Of a stretch of DNA of 33,304 nucleotides, positions 8,022 through 16,548 are shown piece after piece (position 1 is the stretch's first letter; each line of letters starts with the position of its first letter). The notes beneath the pieces are model-generated. The model was not told the DNA's origin. It saw only the letters and a list, made by a program, of their open reading frames with translations, and ran no database searches. Location of the stretch: positions 1-33,304 of the forward strand of contig CACYKX010000014.1 in assembly GCA_902775075.1 (NCBI GenBank), read 5' to 3'. The DNA comes from an uncultured Prevotellaceae bacterium. GTDB lineage: Bacteria > Bacteroidota > Bacteroidia > Bacteroidales > Bacteroidaceae. The position numbers were made by a program, and so were the translations under genes.

Positions 8022-9250
8022 TGAATTTTCCATTTTTTATTGCTCGCAGATATCTTTTCTCAAAGAAAAGTACCCATGCCATTAATGTGATTAGTGCAAT
8101 CTCAGTAATCGGTGTGGCTGTTGCTACGATGGCATTGGTTATCGTACTGAGTGTCTTTAATGGATTTCACGATTTAGTAGCAACACTTTTCACTAGTTTT
8201 GACCCCCAGTTGGAGATCGTTCCGACTATGGGAAAAACAGCACCTTCTGATGATTCGATATTAACCCAGATAAAGCAATTGCCGGAGGTAAGTATCGCTA
8301 CAGAGTGTGTGGAGGATCAGGCGTTGGCCATGTTTAATGGAAAACAAGCCATGGTTAAAATCAAGGGTGTGGATGATAACTTTGCAGAGTTGTCCCACAT
8401 CAATGACATCCTTACAGGTGATGGTAGTTTCCAGTTGCATGCGGCTAATTTGCAATATGGAACGTTAGGAATACGTCTGGCAATGGATCTAGGAACAGGA
8501 AGTCGATGGGATGGCTATCTAAAAGTATATGCTCCTAAGAAAGAAGGACAACTGGATATGGCGAATCCTGCAGACGGTTTCGTCGTAGATTCCTTGTTGT
8601 CTCCAGGAGTGATATTCTCCGTAAAACAGGCCAAGTATGATAAAAATTATATCATCACTTCTATTGCCTTCGCACGTAATCTATTTGGCCAACAAGGAAT
8701 GTTGTCTGCTTTGGAACTCAGATTAAAGCCCGGTTCTGACTTGGAAACCGTGAGGGCAAAGATCAGTAAGATTGTGGGTGATAAATACAAAGTCCTTGAT
8801 CGGTTTGAACAACAGGAAGATACATTTAAGATTATGTCTGTCGAGAAGATAATAGCCTATATCTTCCTTACATTTATTTTGATCATAGCTTGTTTCAACA
8901 TTATCGGTTCGTTGTCAATGCTGATTATAGACAAGAAAAATGATGTTGTCACACTGAGAAATTTGGGTGCTAGTGATAAACAGATCGTTAGAGTCTTCTT
9001 GTTTGAGGGAAGAATGATTGCTGTAATAGGAGCCGTCATCGGCATTGGTTTCGGTCTTCTGCTTTGTCTTTTACAGCAGCAATATGGTTTTGTCAGACTG
9101 GGAGATGCAGAAGGTTCATTTATCGTAGATTCTTATCCGGTAAGTGTACATTATACCGATGTGCTTCTGATTTTCATTACAGTAGTTACGGTAGGCTGGC
9201 TAGCCGTATGGTATCCTGTAAGATATCTAAGTAAGCGATTACTCAATTAA
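8021..9250 (+). CDS. FtsX-like ABC transporter permease, LolC/LolE type
   Basis: A 409-residue inner-membrane protein with the MacB/LolC/E layout. There is one N-terminal membrane helix (about residues 20-45), a large periplasmic domain (about 46-270) and three C-terminal helices (about 280-300, 325-350 and 370-395). The N-terminal FFIARRYLFSKKS and the cytoplasmic loop KKNDVVTLRNLGASDKQIVRVFLFEG are characteristic of lipoprotein-releasing permeases. These work with a LolD-type ATPase to pull lipoproteins out of the inner membrane for transfer to the outer membrane. No ATPase gene is next to it, so the partner must be encoded elsewhere. The stop codon overlaps that of the convergent methyltransferase gene (TTAA at 9247-9250), leaving no room for a terminator between them. 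Confidence 0.88.
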   Translation: MNFPFFIARRYLFSKKSTHAINVISAISVIGVAVATMALVIVLSVFNGFHDLVATLFTSFDPQLEIVPTMGKTAPSDDSILTQIKQLPEVSIATECVEDQALAMFNGKQAMVKIKGVDDNFAELSHINDILTGDGSFQLHAANLQYGTLGIRLAMDLGTGSRWDGYLKVYAPKKEGQLDMANPADGFVVDSLLSPGVIFSVKQAKYDKNYIITSIAFARNLFGQQGMLSALELRLKPGSDLETVRAKISKIVGDKYKVLDRFEQQEDTFKIMSVEKIIAYIFLTFILIIACFNIIGSLSMLIIDKKNDVVTLRNLGASDKQIVRVFLFEGRMIAVIGAVIGIGFGLLLCLLQQQYGFVRLGDAEGSFIVDSYPVSVHYTDVLLIFITVVTVGWLAVWYPVRYLSKRLLN

Positions 9251-9885
9251 TTTTTTCGGATTATGGTCAGTCCATCACGCAAGGGTAGCATAACTTTTTC
9301 TACTCTTGCGTCTTGGGCGACATAATCATTAAAATTCTCTATACCCTGTGTCTGTCGGTCATGATTGTAAGAAGGATCTACAACATGTCCATCCCATAAT
9401 GTGTTGTCTGCAAGGATGAATCCCCCGGGCCGAAGGATACTAAGAGTCATCTCGTAGTCTTCTATATAAGTACGCTTGTTTCCATCAATGAAAGCCATAT
9501 CAAATGTGATTCCCAGCTTGGGAGCATATTCCTTAGCGTCTCCGATGATCATTTCTATCTTATCGCCAAATCCACTTCCTTCAATCCAATTACGAGTGAA
9601 GTCTTCTATTTCGTCGTTAACGTCAAAGGTATAAATCTTTCCATCCTTACCTAATCCTTCTGCCATACAGATCGCACTATATCCACTGAATGTACCTATC
9701 TCCAGAATGTTCTTAGGTTGAATCATTCGTACAAACATTTTCAGAATGCGACCTTGTAGATGCCCACTGACCATACGACCATGTATGGTATGAATGTTGG
9801 TTGCACGCCAAAGGCGATGAAGATATTCACCCTCAGCATCACTATGATCAAGAATATATTGATGGATAAGTTCTGTTTCTGTCAT
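9247..9885 (-). CDS. O-methyltransferase, SAM-dependent (family 3 / COMT-like)
   Basis: A 212-residue class I methyltransferase. The SAM-binding glycine loop is LEIGTFSGYSAICMAE. The acidic/metal region FDMAFIDGNKRTY and the ADNTLWDGHV block are typical of metal-dependent small-molecule O-methyltransferases of the catechol O-methyltransferase-like family. The substrate is unknown. The frame extends upstream to 9963, into the end of aroQ. I chose the ATG at 9885 because MTETELIHQYILDH is the family's usual N-terminal helix and lies 7 bases after the aroQ stop. It is co-transcribed with aroQ from the divergent promoter near 10354. The end overlaps the convergent permease stop codon by four bases. 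Confidence 0.87.
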   Translation of the reverse strand: MTETELIHQYILDHSDAEGEYLHRLWRATNIHTIHGRMVSGHLQGRILKMFVRMIQPKNILEIGTFSGYSAICMAEGLGKDGKIYTFDVNDEIEDFTRNWIEGSGFGDKIEMIIGDAKEYAPKLGITFDMAFIDGNKRTYIEDYEMTLSILRPGGFILADNTLWDGHVVDPSYNHDRQTQGIENFNDYVAQDARVEKVMLPLRDGLTIIRKN

Positions 9886-9892
9886 GCGATAA

Positions 9893-10327
9893 TTATTTGT
9901 TTGACCCAAGATTTGCACAGATGCCTCGGATGGCAAGTTCATAACTGTTAAGTCCAAACCCACAAATTACTCCCAGACAAGCAGCACTGATATAACTATG
10001 ATGACGGAATTCCTCACGTGTATGTACATTCGAGATATGTACTTCGACGCATGGACATTTTACAGAACGAATACAATCCTGTAAGGCAATGCTTGTATGT
10101 GTATAGGCTCCCGCATTCAACACAATACCATCATAATCAAAACCGACCTCTTGGATTTTATTGATGAGCTCACCCTCTATATTACTCTGATAATACTCTA
10201 TGGTAATATCAGGAAATTTACTACGTAGTTCCTGAAGATAAGTCTCAAAATTGTGGTTGCCGTAGATTTCTGGTTCTCTTACGCCAAGCAAATTAAGATT
10301 AGGTCCGTTAATAATTTGTATTTTCAT
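9893..10327 (-). CDS. aroQ: Type II 3-dehydroquinate dehydratase AroQ
   Basis: Cytoplasmic enzyme of the shikimate pathway, which removes water from 3-dehydroquinate to give 3-dehydroshikimate. Its 144 residues match the type II class (about 140-150), not the larger type I class. Visible motifs are IINGPNLNLLG at the start, the catalytic Tyr in EIYG, NAGAYTHTSIALQD (substrate-binding Asn and His), and EVHISNVHTREEFRHHS. The start is set at 10327 because MKIQIINGPNLN is the invariant beginning; an upstream ATG at 10384 in the same frame would run through the promoter and into xerD. It has its own promoter (TATCTTTG, minus strand, 10361-10354) and is followed 7 bases later by the methyltransferase gene. 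Confidence 0.95.
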   Translation of the reverse strand: MKIQIINGPNLNLLGVREPEIYGNHNFETYLQELRSKFPDITIEYYQSNIEGELINKIQEVGFDYDGIVLNAGAYTHTSIALQDCIRSVKCPCVEVHISNVHTREEFRHHSYISAACLGVICGFGLNSYELAIRGICANLGSNK

Positions 10328-10340
10328 ATCAGAAAAATTG

Positions 10341-10363
10341 TTTATCTTTGCTGCAAAGATAAA
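10341..10363. promoter_or_regulatory. Perfect 23-bp palindrome carrying opposed -7 boxes of aroQ and xerD
   Basis: The arm TTTATCTTTGC (10341-10351) and its exact complement (10353-10363) flank a single central T. Each arm contains TATCTTTG, the Bacteroidetes -7 consensus: plus strand at 10343-10350 facing xerD, minus strand at 10361-10354 facing aroQ. For aroQ a TTTG (complement of 10382-10385) lies exactly 20 bases upstream, a complete promoter. For xerD the nearest TTTG (10315-10318) is 24 bases upstream, a weaker match. The two promoters must compete for the same DNA. Confidence 0.75.
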
Positions 10364-10370
10364 GTAAAAA

Positions 10371-11315
10371 ATGGAGAAAGACAAAAAATCTATTACGAAT
10401 ATTGTAAAAACCTATGTCAGATATTTGAAACTAGAGCGAAATTATTCTCCGAATACTCTGGCTGCTTATCAACATGACTTGAAATATCTCATGGACTTTC
10501 TTGAAGAACAAGATATGTCGTTGCTGGAGGTGAAGTTGGAGGATATGGATACCTTTGTTGCCTGGTTACATGACAAGGCAGTAGGAGCTAGATCACAAGC
10601 GAGAATACTTAGTGGAATCAGATCTTTCTATGGTTTCTTGGTAAAGGATGGATATTTAAAAGAAGACCCTACGGAATTGCTTTCCTCGCCTCATATCGGT
10701 GAACATCTTCCTGAATACCTGTCAACTGAGGAGGTTGATATATTGGAAGCATCCATAGATCTGAGCAAGCCTGAAGGACAGCGCAATAAGGCGATCATAG
10801 AGGTGCTCTTTTCCTGTGGCCTTCGAGTGTCAGAATTAGTAAATTTACAATATAGTAACTTGTTTATCGAAGAGAAGTTTCTTCGTGTAATCGGTAAGGG
10901 CAAGAAAGAACGACTTGTCCCGATATCAGACAAAGCGATTCACGAACTGGAATTATGGGCTTACGATAGAAATAAACTAAAGATTAAACCTGGTGAGGAG
11001 AGTTATGTCTTTCTAAACCGTCGCGGCCATCATCTCACGAGAGTCATGGTACTTATCATGATTAAGCGACAAGCCAAACTGGCTGGAATACAGAAGACTA
11101 TTTCACCCCATACCTTGCGCCATTCTTTTGCCACAGCATTGCTGAAAGGAGGAGCTGATTTGAGATCTATACAAGCAATGTTAGGCCATGAGAGTATTGG
11201 TACGACAGAAATCTATACCCACTTGGAAATAAGTGACTTGCGACGAGAAATATTAGAGCATCATCCACGAAATATCAACTATAAAAAGAACCATTCGAAT
11301 GGTATCAATGAATAA
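10371..11315 (+). CDS. xerD: Tyrosine recombinase XerD (chromosome dimer resolution)
   Basis: A 314-residue Xer-type site-specific recombinase that, with a XerC partner, resolves chromosome dimers at dif near division. It has an N-terminal SAM-like core-binding domain (about residues 8-95) and a C-terminal catalytic domain. The catalytic set is complete: Arg152 in SCGLRVSEL, Lys176 in VIGKGKKERLVP, His247-x-x-Arg250 in SPHTLRHSFAT, His273 in MLGHESIGTTEIYTH and nucleophile Tyr282. It looks housekeeping rather than mobile: no excisionase, attachment repeats or cargo surround it, and it shares a promoter region with aroQ. The ATG is only about 20 bases after the -7 box, so the leader is very short. 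Confidence 0.92.
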   Translation: MEKDKKSITNIVKTYVRYLKLERNYSPNTLAAYQHDLKYLMDFLEEQDMSLLEVKLEDMDTFVAWLHDKAVGARSQARILSGIRSFYGFLVKDGYLKEDPTELLSSPHIGEHLPEYLSTEEVDILEASIDLSKPEGQRNKAIIEVLFSCGLRVSELVNLQYSNLFIEEKFLRVIGKGKKERLVPISDKAIHELELWAYDRNKLKIKPGEESYVFLNRRGHHLTRVMVLIMIKRQAKLAGIQKTISPHTLRHSFATALLKGGADLRSIQAMLGHESIGTTEIYTHLEISDLRREILEHHPRNINYKKNHSNGINE

Positions 11316-11349
11316 AATATGTAATTTTTAGGGTTAATGCCTAAAATAG

Positions 11350-11380
11350 TTGGTGGGTAATTTAAAAATTTGTAACTTTG
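11350..11380 (+). promoter_or_regulatory. Promoter of metK
   Basis: TTG at 11350-11352 and TAACTTTG at 11373-11380, separated by 20 bases, match the Bacteroidetes -33/-7 consensus. Transcription should begin near 11387, giving a leader of about 33 bases before the metK ATG. That is too short for a SAM riboswitch. A small dyad (TTTTAGG 11326-11332 / CCTAAAA 11340-11346) lies directly upstream of the -33 element. Confidence 0.8.
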
Positions 11381-11419
11381 CACATTCATATAAAGAATTA
11401 ATAATTAGAGAATAACAAT

Positions 11420-12676
11420 ATGTCGTATTTATTTTCATCAGAATCAGTGTCAGAGGGACATCCTGATAAGGTGTCAGACCAGATTTCAGACGCTTTGTTA
11501 GATCAATTCCTGGCATATGATAATCAAGCACATTGTGCTATCGAATCATTTGTAACAACCGGTCAGGTGGTCATTATGGGTGAAGTTCGTTCTGAAGCTT
11601 ATGTTGATTTACCTACAATAGCCCGAAACACAATCAAGAAGATTGGTTATACCAAGTCGGAATATCAGTTTGATGGTGATTCTTGCGGTATTCTTTCTGC
11701 CATTCATGAGCAAAGCGACGATATCAATCGTGGCGTGAGTCGTGAGGATGAAGATAATCAAGGTGCCGGTGACCAAGGTATGATGTTTGGTTATGCTTGT
11801 AATGAAACTGAAAACTTGATGCCTGTATCACTTGATTTAGCGCATTTGATAATGCGAGTTCTTGCAGATATCCGCAAAGAAGGTAAGGTGATGACCTATC
11901 TTCGTCCCGATTCTAAAAGTCAGGTGACGATAGAATATAGCGACGACAATATTCCACAGCGCATAGATACGATTGTGGTAAGTACACAGCATGACGAATT
12001 CGATAGTGATGACGATCGTATGTTGGCCAAGATCAAAGATGACGTTATCAATATCTTGATGCCTAGAGTGAAAGCTCTTTGTGATGATAAAGTCCTGTCA
12101 TTGTTTAACGATGATATCAAATATTTCGTAAACCCTACAGGTAAATTCGTTATCGGTGGTCCTCATGGAGATACAGGACTTACTGGTCGTAAGATAATCG
12201 TAGATACCTATGGTGGTAAAGGAGCTCATGGTGGTGGTGCGTTCTCTGGTAAGGACCCTTCTAAGGTAGACCGTAGTGCTGCCTATGCTGCACGATACAT
12301 TGCTAAAAATATGGTAGCAGCCGGTGTAGCTGATGAAATGCTGGTACAGTTAGCTTACGCTATTGGTGTGGCAGAACCTGTTAGTATCTATGTGAATACC
12401 TATGGTCGTAGCAATGTGAAAATGTCGGATGGCGATATCGCTAAGAAGATTGGTGAGATGTTCGATCTCCGTCCAAAGGCTATTGAACGCAAGTTGAAAC
12501 TGAGGCAGCCGATGTATTTGGAGACAGCCGCCTATGGACATATGGGTAGAAAGAATGAAATCGTAAAGAAGACATTCACAAGTCGCTATCATGAGACAAA
12601 GACAATGGATGTAGAACTCTTCACATGGGAGAAACTCGATCAGGTAGAAATAATTAAAAAAGCGTTTAATCTATAA
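11420..12676 (+). CDS. metK: S-adenosylmethionine synthase MetK
   Basis: Cytoplasmic enzyme that makes S-adenosylmethionine from methionine and ATP, the methyl donor for all cellular methyltransferases. The 418 residues carry the conserved blocks: [19 protein letters not shown] at the start (ATP and metal binding), [13 protein letters not shown] near residue 115, [21 protein letters not shown] near residue 245, and [16 protein letters not shown] with the metal- and phosphate-binding Lys and Asp residues. The length is slightly above E. coli MetK (384), as is usual in Bacteroidetes. It has its own promoter upstream. The DUF4271 gene starts 6 bases after the stop, so the transcript likely continues into it. 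No riboswitch fold fits the short leader. Confidence 0.97.
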   Translation: MSYLFSSESVSEGHPDKVSDQISDALLDQFLAYDNQAHCAIESFVTTGQVVIMGEVRSEAYVDLPTIARNTIKKIGYTKSEYQFDGDSCGILSAIHEQSDDINRGVSREDEDNQGAGDQGMMFGYACNETENLMPVSLDLAHLIMRVLADIRKEGKVMTYLRPDSKSQVTIEYSDDNIPQRIDTIVVSTQHDEFDSDDDRMLAKIKDDVINILMPRVKALCDDKVLSLFNDDIKYFVNPTGKFVIGGPHGDTGLTGRKIIVDTYGGKGAHGGGAFSGKDPSKVDRSAAYAARYIAKNMVAAGVADEMLVQLAYAIGVAEPVSIYVNTYGRSNVKMSDGDIAKKIGEMFDLRPKAIERKLKLRQPMYLETAAYGHMGRKNEIVKKTFTSRYHETKTMDVELFTWEKLDQVEIIKKAFNL

Positions 12677-12681
12677 AGGTA

Positions 12682-13704
12682 ATGTCAGTATTACAGGCAG
12701 ACAGTACTTCCTTCTTGTCCGATGCAGAGCAAAATGTGGCATCGGCACAACATCATAGTCATCAGCTCACACCTCGCGAGGTGCTGAGCTGGTTGCCTAA
12801 AAATGCTACGCCTGAAGAGCAGGATTCCATGATACAGGCTCATTTTTCTCCGCAACCTGTGCATTGGAGTTCTAACCCGGATACCTTGCATCTGCCAGGT
12901 CAACCAATAGGGCATAGTCTGCGCGATGTCAGTTTGCCTACCTACTATAAAGAATCTTTCTTCTCGAAGGATTCCCTTTTCCACCCCGAACTGCCGGGTG
13001 GTCGTTTAGGTGTGGCCGGTGACCCTATACCTTATACTATCGCAGGTGATAATTTGATAACCAGTATCTTACTAGGTTGCTTTGTGTTGGGTTCAATTTC
13101 TATTGCTCAAACGAAAGAGTTTATTCTTCGTCAGATCAAGAAATTCTTCTATGTTCCGAGAAATACAGAAACAGGAATAAGAGAAACCTCTGTAGAGATG
13201 CAGTTTCAGTTTTTCTTCTTGCTCCAAACCAGTTTGCTCTTGGCCATTACCTATTTCTTCTTTACCCGAACATTCCTCAGTGAGACATTCATTATAGCCA
13301 ACTATGGTGTAATAGGAATATACTCATTAGCGTTTCTGCTCTATTTCTCTTTAAAGGGAATAGCCTATTGGTTTGTAAATTGGGTGTTCTTTGACAAGAA
13401 AAAAAATAAACATTGGTTTCGATCCTTCTCCTTTCTGACGGCAGCAGAAGGTGCAGCTCAGTTTCCTATGATTCTATTGCTTTCCTTCTTCGGATTGTCG
13501 ATGGAGAGCGCCGTAATTTATACAATGATAGTTATCATTTTGTTTAAATTACTTACGTTTTATAAACTGTATATTATATTTTTCTATAAGATAGGCGCTT
13601 TTGTGCAATTTTTTTTGTACTTTTGTGCCCTTGAAGTCGTTCCCTTGTTCGCATTACGAGGAGTGCTTCTTATGATTGATAATTATTTGAAAATAAATTT
13701 TTAG
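12682..13704 (+). CDS. DUF4271 domain-containing integral membrane protein
   Basis: A 340-residue protein of unknown function. About 115 N-terminal residues are soluble and polar, with a helical segment LTPREVLSWLPKNATPEEQDSM-like and Pro/His-rich stretches. Then come about six predicted membrane helices, near residues 121-142, 175-196, 203-235, 258-276, 276-300 and 304-332. A charged loop, FFDKKKNKHWFRSF, sits between helices. From memory, Bacteroidetes genomes place a DUF4271 gene directly before a HemD-like gene and often near rnpA/yidD, as here. It begins 6 bases after metK and ends 12 bases before the HemD-like gene, so all are probably co-transcribed. A -7-like box inside its 3' end could add an internal promoter. 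Confidence 0.8.
   Translation: MSVLQADSTSFLSDAEQNVASAQHHSHQLTPREVLSWLPKNATPEEQDSMIQAHFSPQPVHWSSNPDTLHLPGQPIGHSLRDVSLPTYYKESFFSKDSLFHPELPGGRLGVAGDPIPYTIAGDNLITSILLGCFVLGSISIAQTKEFILRQIKKFFYVPRNTETGIRETSVEMQFQFFFLLQTSLLLAITYFFFTRTFLSETFIIANYGVIGIYSLAFLLYFSLKGIAYWFVNWVFFDKKKNKHWFRSFSFLTAAEGAAQFPMILLLSFFGLSMESAVIYTMIVIILFKLLTFYKLYIIFFYKIGAFVQFFLYFCALEVVPLFALRGVLLMIDNYLKINF
13618..13625 (+). promoter_or_regulatory. Possible internal promoter -7 box inside DUF4271 gene
   Basis: TACTTTTG matches TAnnTTTG about 90 bases before the hemD-like ATG. A TTTG lies upstream at 13600-13603, but the spacing is only 14 bases, shorter than the usual 19-21. It may supply extra transcription to hemD-like/rnpA/yidD, or it may be chance in A/T-rich coding DNA. 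Confidence 0.25.
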
Positions 13705-13716
13705 GACAGAATAGAG

Positions 13717-14463
13717 ATGATTAAGAAGATTTTGGTTTCACAGCCACAGCCTACAAGCGAGAAATCACCATATTTCGACATTGAAAGAGAATTTGGCGTA
13801 GACTGTGTATTTCGTCCATTCTTCAAGGTCGAGGGCGTAGACTCTAAGGAATTCCGCCAGCAGAAGGTTAATTTGTTAGACTACTCTGCTGTGGTATTTA
13901 CCTCTCGCCATGCAATAGACAACTATTTCAAGTTGGCTAAAGAAATGCGTGTCACAATACCAGAAGATATGAAATACTTCTGTGTTATTGAGAATATCGC
14001 CTTATATATTCAAAAATATGTGCAGTATCGTAAGCGCAAGATATTCTTTGGTACAACAGGAAAGATAGATGGATTAATCCCTTTGATGACTAAACATAAG
14101 AGCGAGAAGTATCTTGTTCCTATGAGTAGTGTTCATAACGATAGTATCCCTAATCTGTTGACAGCTAAAGGCCTGAATCATAAAGAGTGTGTGATGTATC
14201 GCACAGTAAGTAATGATTTTAGCGAGGAAGAAAAGAAGAATTTCGATTATGATATGTTGATATTCTTTAGTCCTACAGGTGTAAAGGCTTTGAAAAAGAA
14301 TTTCCCTGATTTTGTACAGGGTGATGTCAAGATTGCAGCATTTGGTCCTGCTACAGCAAAGGCTGTTGAAGAGGAAGGCTTACGATTAGATTTCGAAGCT
14401 CCTTCCAAACAATTCCCTTCAATGACAGCTGCTTTAAAAGATTATCTGAAGAAAAATAAGTAA
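13717..14463 (+). CDS. hemD: Uroporphyrinogen-III synthase-like protein (HemD family)
   Basis: A 248-residue protein with the two-domain HemD layout. Visible landmarks are AVVFTSRHAIDNYF (about residues 58-72), a middle KIFFGTTGKIDGLIPLM segment, and the C-terminal DMLIFFSPTGVKALKK and IAAFGPATAKAVEEEGL blocks, the most conserved part of the family. HemD closes and inverts ring D of hydroxymethylbilane to give uroporphyrinogen III, the common tetrapyrrole precursor. No other hem or cob gene is in the window, and many Prevotella/Bacteroides relatives are known to need external heme, so the true substrate here is uncertain. The stop is directly abutted by the rnpA start (14464), implying tight coupling to RNase P protein synthesis. 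Confidence 0.82.
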   Translation: MIKKILVSQPQPTSEKSPYFDIEREFGVDCVFRPFFKVEGVDSKEFRQQKVNLLDYSAVVFTSRHAIDNYFKLAKEMRVTIPEDMKYFCVIENIALYIQKYVQYRKRKIFFGTTGKIDGLIPLMTKHKSEKYLVPMSSVHNDSIPNLLTAKGLNHKECVMYRTVSNDFSEEEKKNFDYDMLIFFSPTGVKALKKNFPDFVQGDVKIAAFGPATAKAVEEEGLRLDFEAPSKQFPSMTAALKDYLKKNK

Positions 14464-14865
14464 ATGTCGGAAGACGAGACTTTGACATTCAGTAAGAAAG
14501 AGCGTGTATGTAGTAAACTGCTCATCGACCGTCTCTTTTCGCATGGAGGAAGCTCTTCTATGTCGGTTTATCCTTTGCGCTTAGTCTTTCAGCAGATGGA
14601 ACGGAACGAAGGTGAACCGTCCGTTATGTTGCTTGTGAGTGTGCCTAAGCGTTGTTTCAAACGCGCGGTGAAACGCAATCGCGTAAAGCGCCAGGTTCGT
14701 GAAGCATATCGGAGAAACAGACATGTTCTCAGTCAAGTTATGGACGGACGAGAAAATAAGAAATTAGTGATGGCCCTTATTTGGTTGGATGACCAACTAC
14801 ATGAGACACCTGATGTGGAAAAATGCGTAGGATTGTTGATGCAACGAGTTGTAGAGAAAATATGA
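14464..14865 (+). CDS. rnpA: Ribonuclease P protein component RnpA
   Basis: A 133-residue basic protein that binds the RNase P RNA and helps it recognise pre-tRNA 5' leaders. The signature RNR block is clear: [24 protein letters not shown] around residues 59-82 (shown here only to identify the Arg/Lys cluster). The N-terminal [17 protein letters not shown] is also typical. It begins on the base after the hemD-like stop, and its stop overlaps the yidD ATG (ATGA at 14862-14865). The rnpA-yidD pair is conserved across bacteria; here rpmH, dnaA and yidC are not adjacent. Confidence 0.93.
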   Translation: MSEDETLTFSKKERVCSKLLIDRLFSHGGSSSMSVYPLRLVFQQMERNEGEPSVMLLVSVPKRCFKRAVKRNRVKRQVREAYRRNRHVLSQVMDGRENKKLVMALIWLDDQLHETPDVEKCVGLLMQRVVEKI

Positions 14866-15113
14866 ACCTATTTAAGGCTAATATAAATAAGGTCTCTCAT
14901 GCAATAGCTTGGTTGTTGGTACAGCCTATTGTGTTTTATCAGAAGTTTATTACTCCGTATACACCACCGTCATGTCGCTTCACTCCCACATGTTCCGAAT
15001 ATGCCCGTCAGGCTATCTTGAAGCATGGACCTATCAAGGGGTTGGCGTTAGCAATATGGCGAATTTTAAGATGTAATCCGTGGGGTGGAAGTGGATATGA
15101 TCCAGTTCCGTAA
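14862..15113 (+). CDS. yidD: Membrane protein insertion efficiency factor YidD
   Basis: An 83-residue membrane-associated protein that assists YidC-dependent insertion of inner-membrane proteins. Key motifs are [20 protein letters not shown], with two of the family cysteines, then [26 protein letters not shown] and the C-terminal GSGYDPVP. An ATG at 14823 in the same frame would add 13 residues overlapping rnpA. I chose 14862 because it gives the family's usual short N-terminus, and the ATGA overlap with the rnpA stop is a common coupling arrangement. tyrS starts 53 bases downstream with no visible terminator between. Confidence 0.93.
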   Translation: MNLFKANINKVSHAIAWLLVQPIVFYQKFITPYTPPSCRFTPTCSEYARQAILKHGPIKGLALAIWRILRCNPWGGSGYDPVP

Positions 15114-15166
15114 GTTGTCCTGTAAAGGCGCCCTAATAAATAAAAGTAAATATAAAATTTCATTCG

Positions 15167-16465
15167 ATGAAAAATTTTGTTGAAGAACTGAAATGGCGTG
15201 GTATGCTGGCTCAGATCATGCCTGGAACTGAAGAGTATCTTCAGAAGCATATGGTCTCTGCTTATTTAGGTACAGACCCAACGGCTGATTCATTACATAT
15301 TGGTCACCTTTGTGGTATCATGATGCTGCGTCATCTGCAGCGTTGTGGTCATAAGCCTTATCTGCTTGTAGGTGGTGCTACAGGTATGATTGGTGACCCT
15401 TCAGGTAAGAGTCAGGAACGCAATCTGCTTGATTCTGAGACACTATATCATAACCAAGAGGCTATCAAGAAGCAGGTAGCAAAATTCCTTGATTTCGATG
15501 GTACAGAACCTAATAAAGCCGAACTTGTGAACAACTATGATTGGATGAAGGATTTCTCATTCCTTGATTTTGCTCGTGAGGTAGGTAAGCACATCACAGT
15601 AAATTACATGATGGCTAAGGATTCTGTACAGAAACGTCTGAATGGTGAGGCTCGTGATGGACTTTCTTTCACAGAATTTACCTATCAGTTGCTTCAGGGA
15701 TACGATTTCTTGTATCAGTATCAGCATTATGGTGTAAGACTACAGCTCGGTGGTAACGACCAGTGGGGAAATATGACAACAGGTACCGAATTGATCCGCC
15801 GTACCTTAGGAAATGATGCAGAAGCATTCTGCCTTACATGTCCTTTGATTACCAAGGCTGATGGCAAGAAGTTTGGTAAGACAGAGAGTGGCAATGTATG
15901 GCTTGACCGTAACAGAACAACACCGTATGCATTCTACCAGTTCTGGTTGAATGTAACAGATTCTGATGCAGAACGTTATATCAAGATCTTTACCGATTTG
16001 GATCAGCCAACCATCGAAGGCTTGATCGAAGAACATCGTCAGGATCCAGGACGTCGTATTTTGCAGCGTCGTTTGGCTGAAGAGGTTACTACAATGGTAC
16101 ATTCAAAGGAAGACCTTGATATGGCTATTGCAGCAAGTAATATCCTCTTTGGTAAGGCTACTAAAGACAGTTTGGCTCAACTCGATGAGGCTACACTTAA
16201 TGATGTCTTCAAGGATGTTCCTCATTACATTGTTGATAAAGACCAATTGGGCACCCCTGCCGTAGACTTGTTCTGCCAAGAAGGATGGGATATATTCCCA
16301 AGTAAGAGTGAGATGCGCAAGTTGGTAAAAGGTAATGGTGTAAGCTTGAATAAAGAGAAACTTACAGCATTCGATCGACCTGTAACAGCAGAAGATTTGA
16401 TAGATGGTAAATACCTTCTTGTTCAGCGTGGAAAGAAGAATTACTATCTTATTACAGTAAAGTAA
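15167..16465 (+). CDS. tyrS: Tyrosyl-tRNA synthetase TyrS
   Basis: A class I aminoacyl-tRNA synthetase that charges tRNA-Tyr. The 432 residues have a Rossmann catalytic domain with HIGH at residues 44-47 ([10 protein letters not shown]), the tyrosine-binding region [23 protein letters not shown], and a KMSKS-type loop reading KFGKT near residues 232-236. An alpha-helical anticodon domain follows, then an S4-like RNA-binding domain at the C-terminus ([17 protein letters not shown]). The length is normal for the TyrRS class common in bacteria. It may be read from the upstream rnpA-yidD transcript; I see no clear promoter in the 53-base gap. A tRNA-Gln unit with its own promoter follows. Confidence 0.96.
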   Translation: MKNFVEELKWRGMLAQIMPGTEEYLQKHMVSAYLGTDPTADSLHIGHLCGIMMLRHLQRCGHKPYLLVGGATGMIGDPSGKSQERNLLDSETLYHNQEAIKKQVAKFLDFDGTEPNKAELVNNYDWMKDFSFLDFAREVGKHITVNYMMAKDSVQKRLNGEARDGLSFTEFTYQLLQGYDFLYQYQHYGVRLQLGGNDQWGNMTTGTELIRRTLGNDAEAFCLTCPLITKADGKKFGKTESGNVWLDRNRTTPYAFYQFWLNVTDSDAERYIKIFTDLDQPTIEGLIEEHRQDPGRRILQRRLAEEVTTMVHSKEDLDMAIAASNILFGKATKDSLAQLDEATLNDVFKDVPHYIVDKDQLGTPAVDLFCQEGWDIFPSKSEMRKLVKGNGVSLNKEKLTAFDRPVTAEDLIDGKYLLVQRGKKNYYLITVK

Positions 16466-16506
16466 GCAATATAAACTGTATAACATTAAAAAAAGTTGCA
16501 GAAAAA

Positions 16507-16538
16507 TTTGGTAGTGGCATAAAAAAACACTACCTTTG
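16507..16538 (+). promoter_or_regulatory. Promoter of tRNA-Gln
   Basis: TTTG at 16507-16510 and TACCTTTG at 16531-16538, exactly 20 bases apart, form a full consensus Bacteroidetes promoter. The predicted start is near 16545, only a few bases before the mature tRNA 5' end at 16549, so the pre-tRNA leader is very short. Confidence 0.85.
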
Positions 16539-16548
16539 CAAACACGAT

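Noticed and set aside
11290..11303. Perfect 14-bp palindrome ACCATTCGAATGGT at the end of xerD
   Set aside because: Palindromes of this length are expected about twice in 33 kb by chance, and it lies within coding sequence.
10371..11315. Tyrosine recombinase as a sign of a mobile element
   Set aside because: Full XerD-like length and motifs, housekeeping neighbours, no direct repeats, excisionase or cargo genes.
11381..11419. SAM riboswitch before metK
   Set aside because: The predicted leader is about 33 bases, with no conserved riboswitch core or hairpin.
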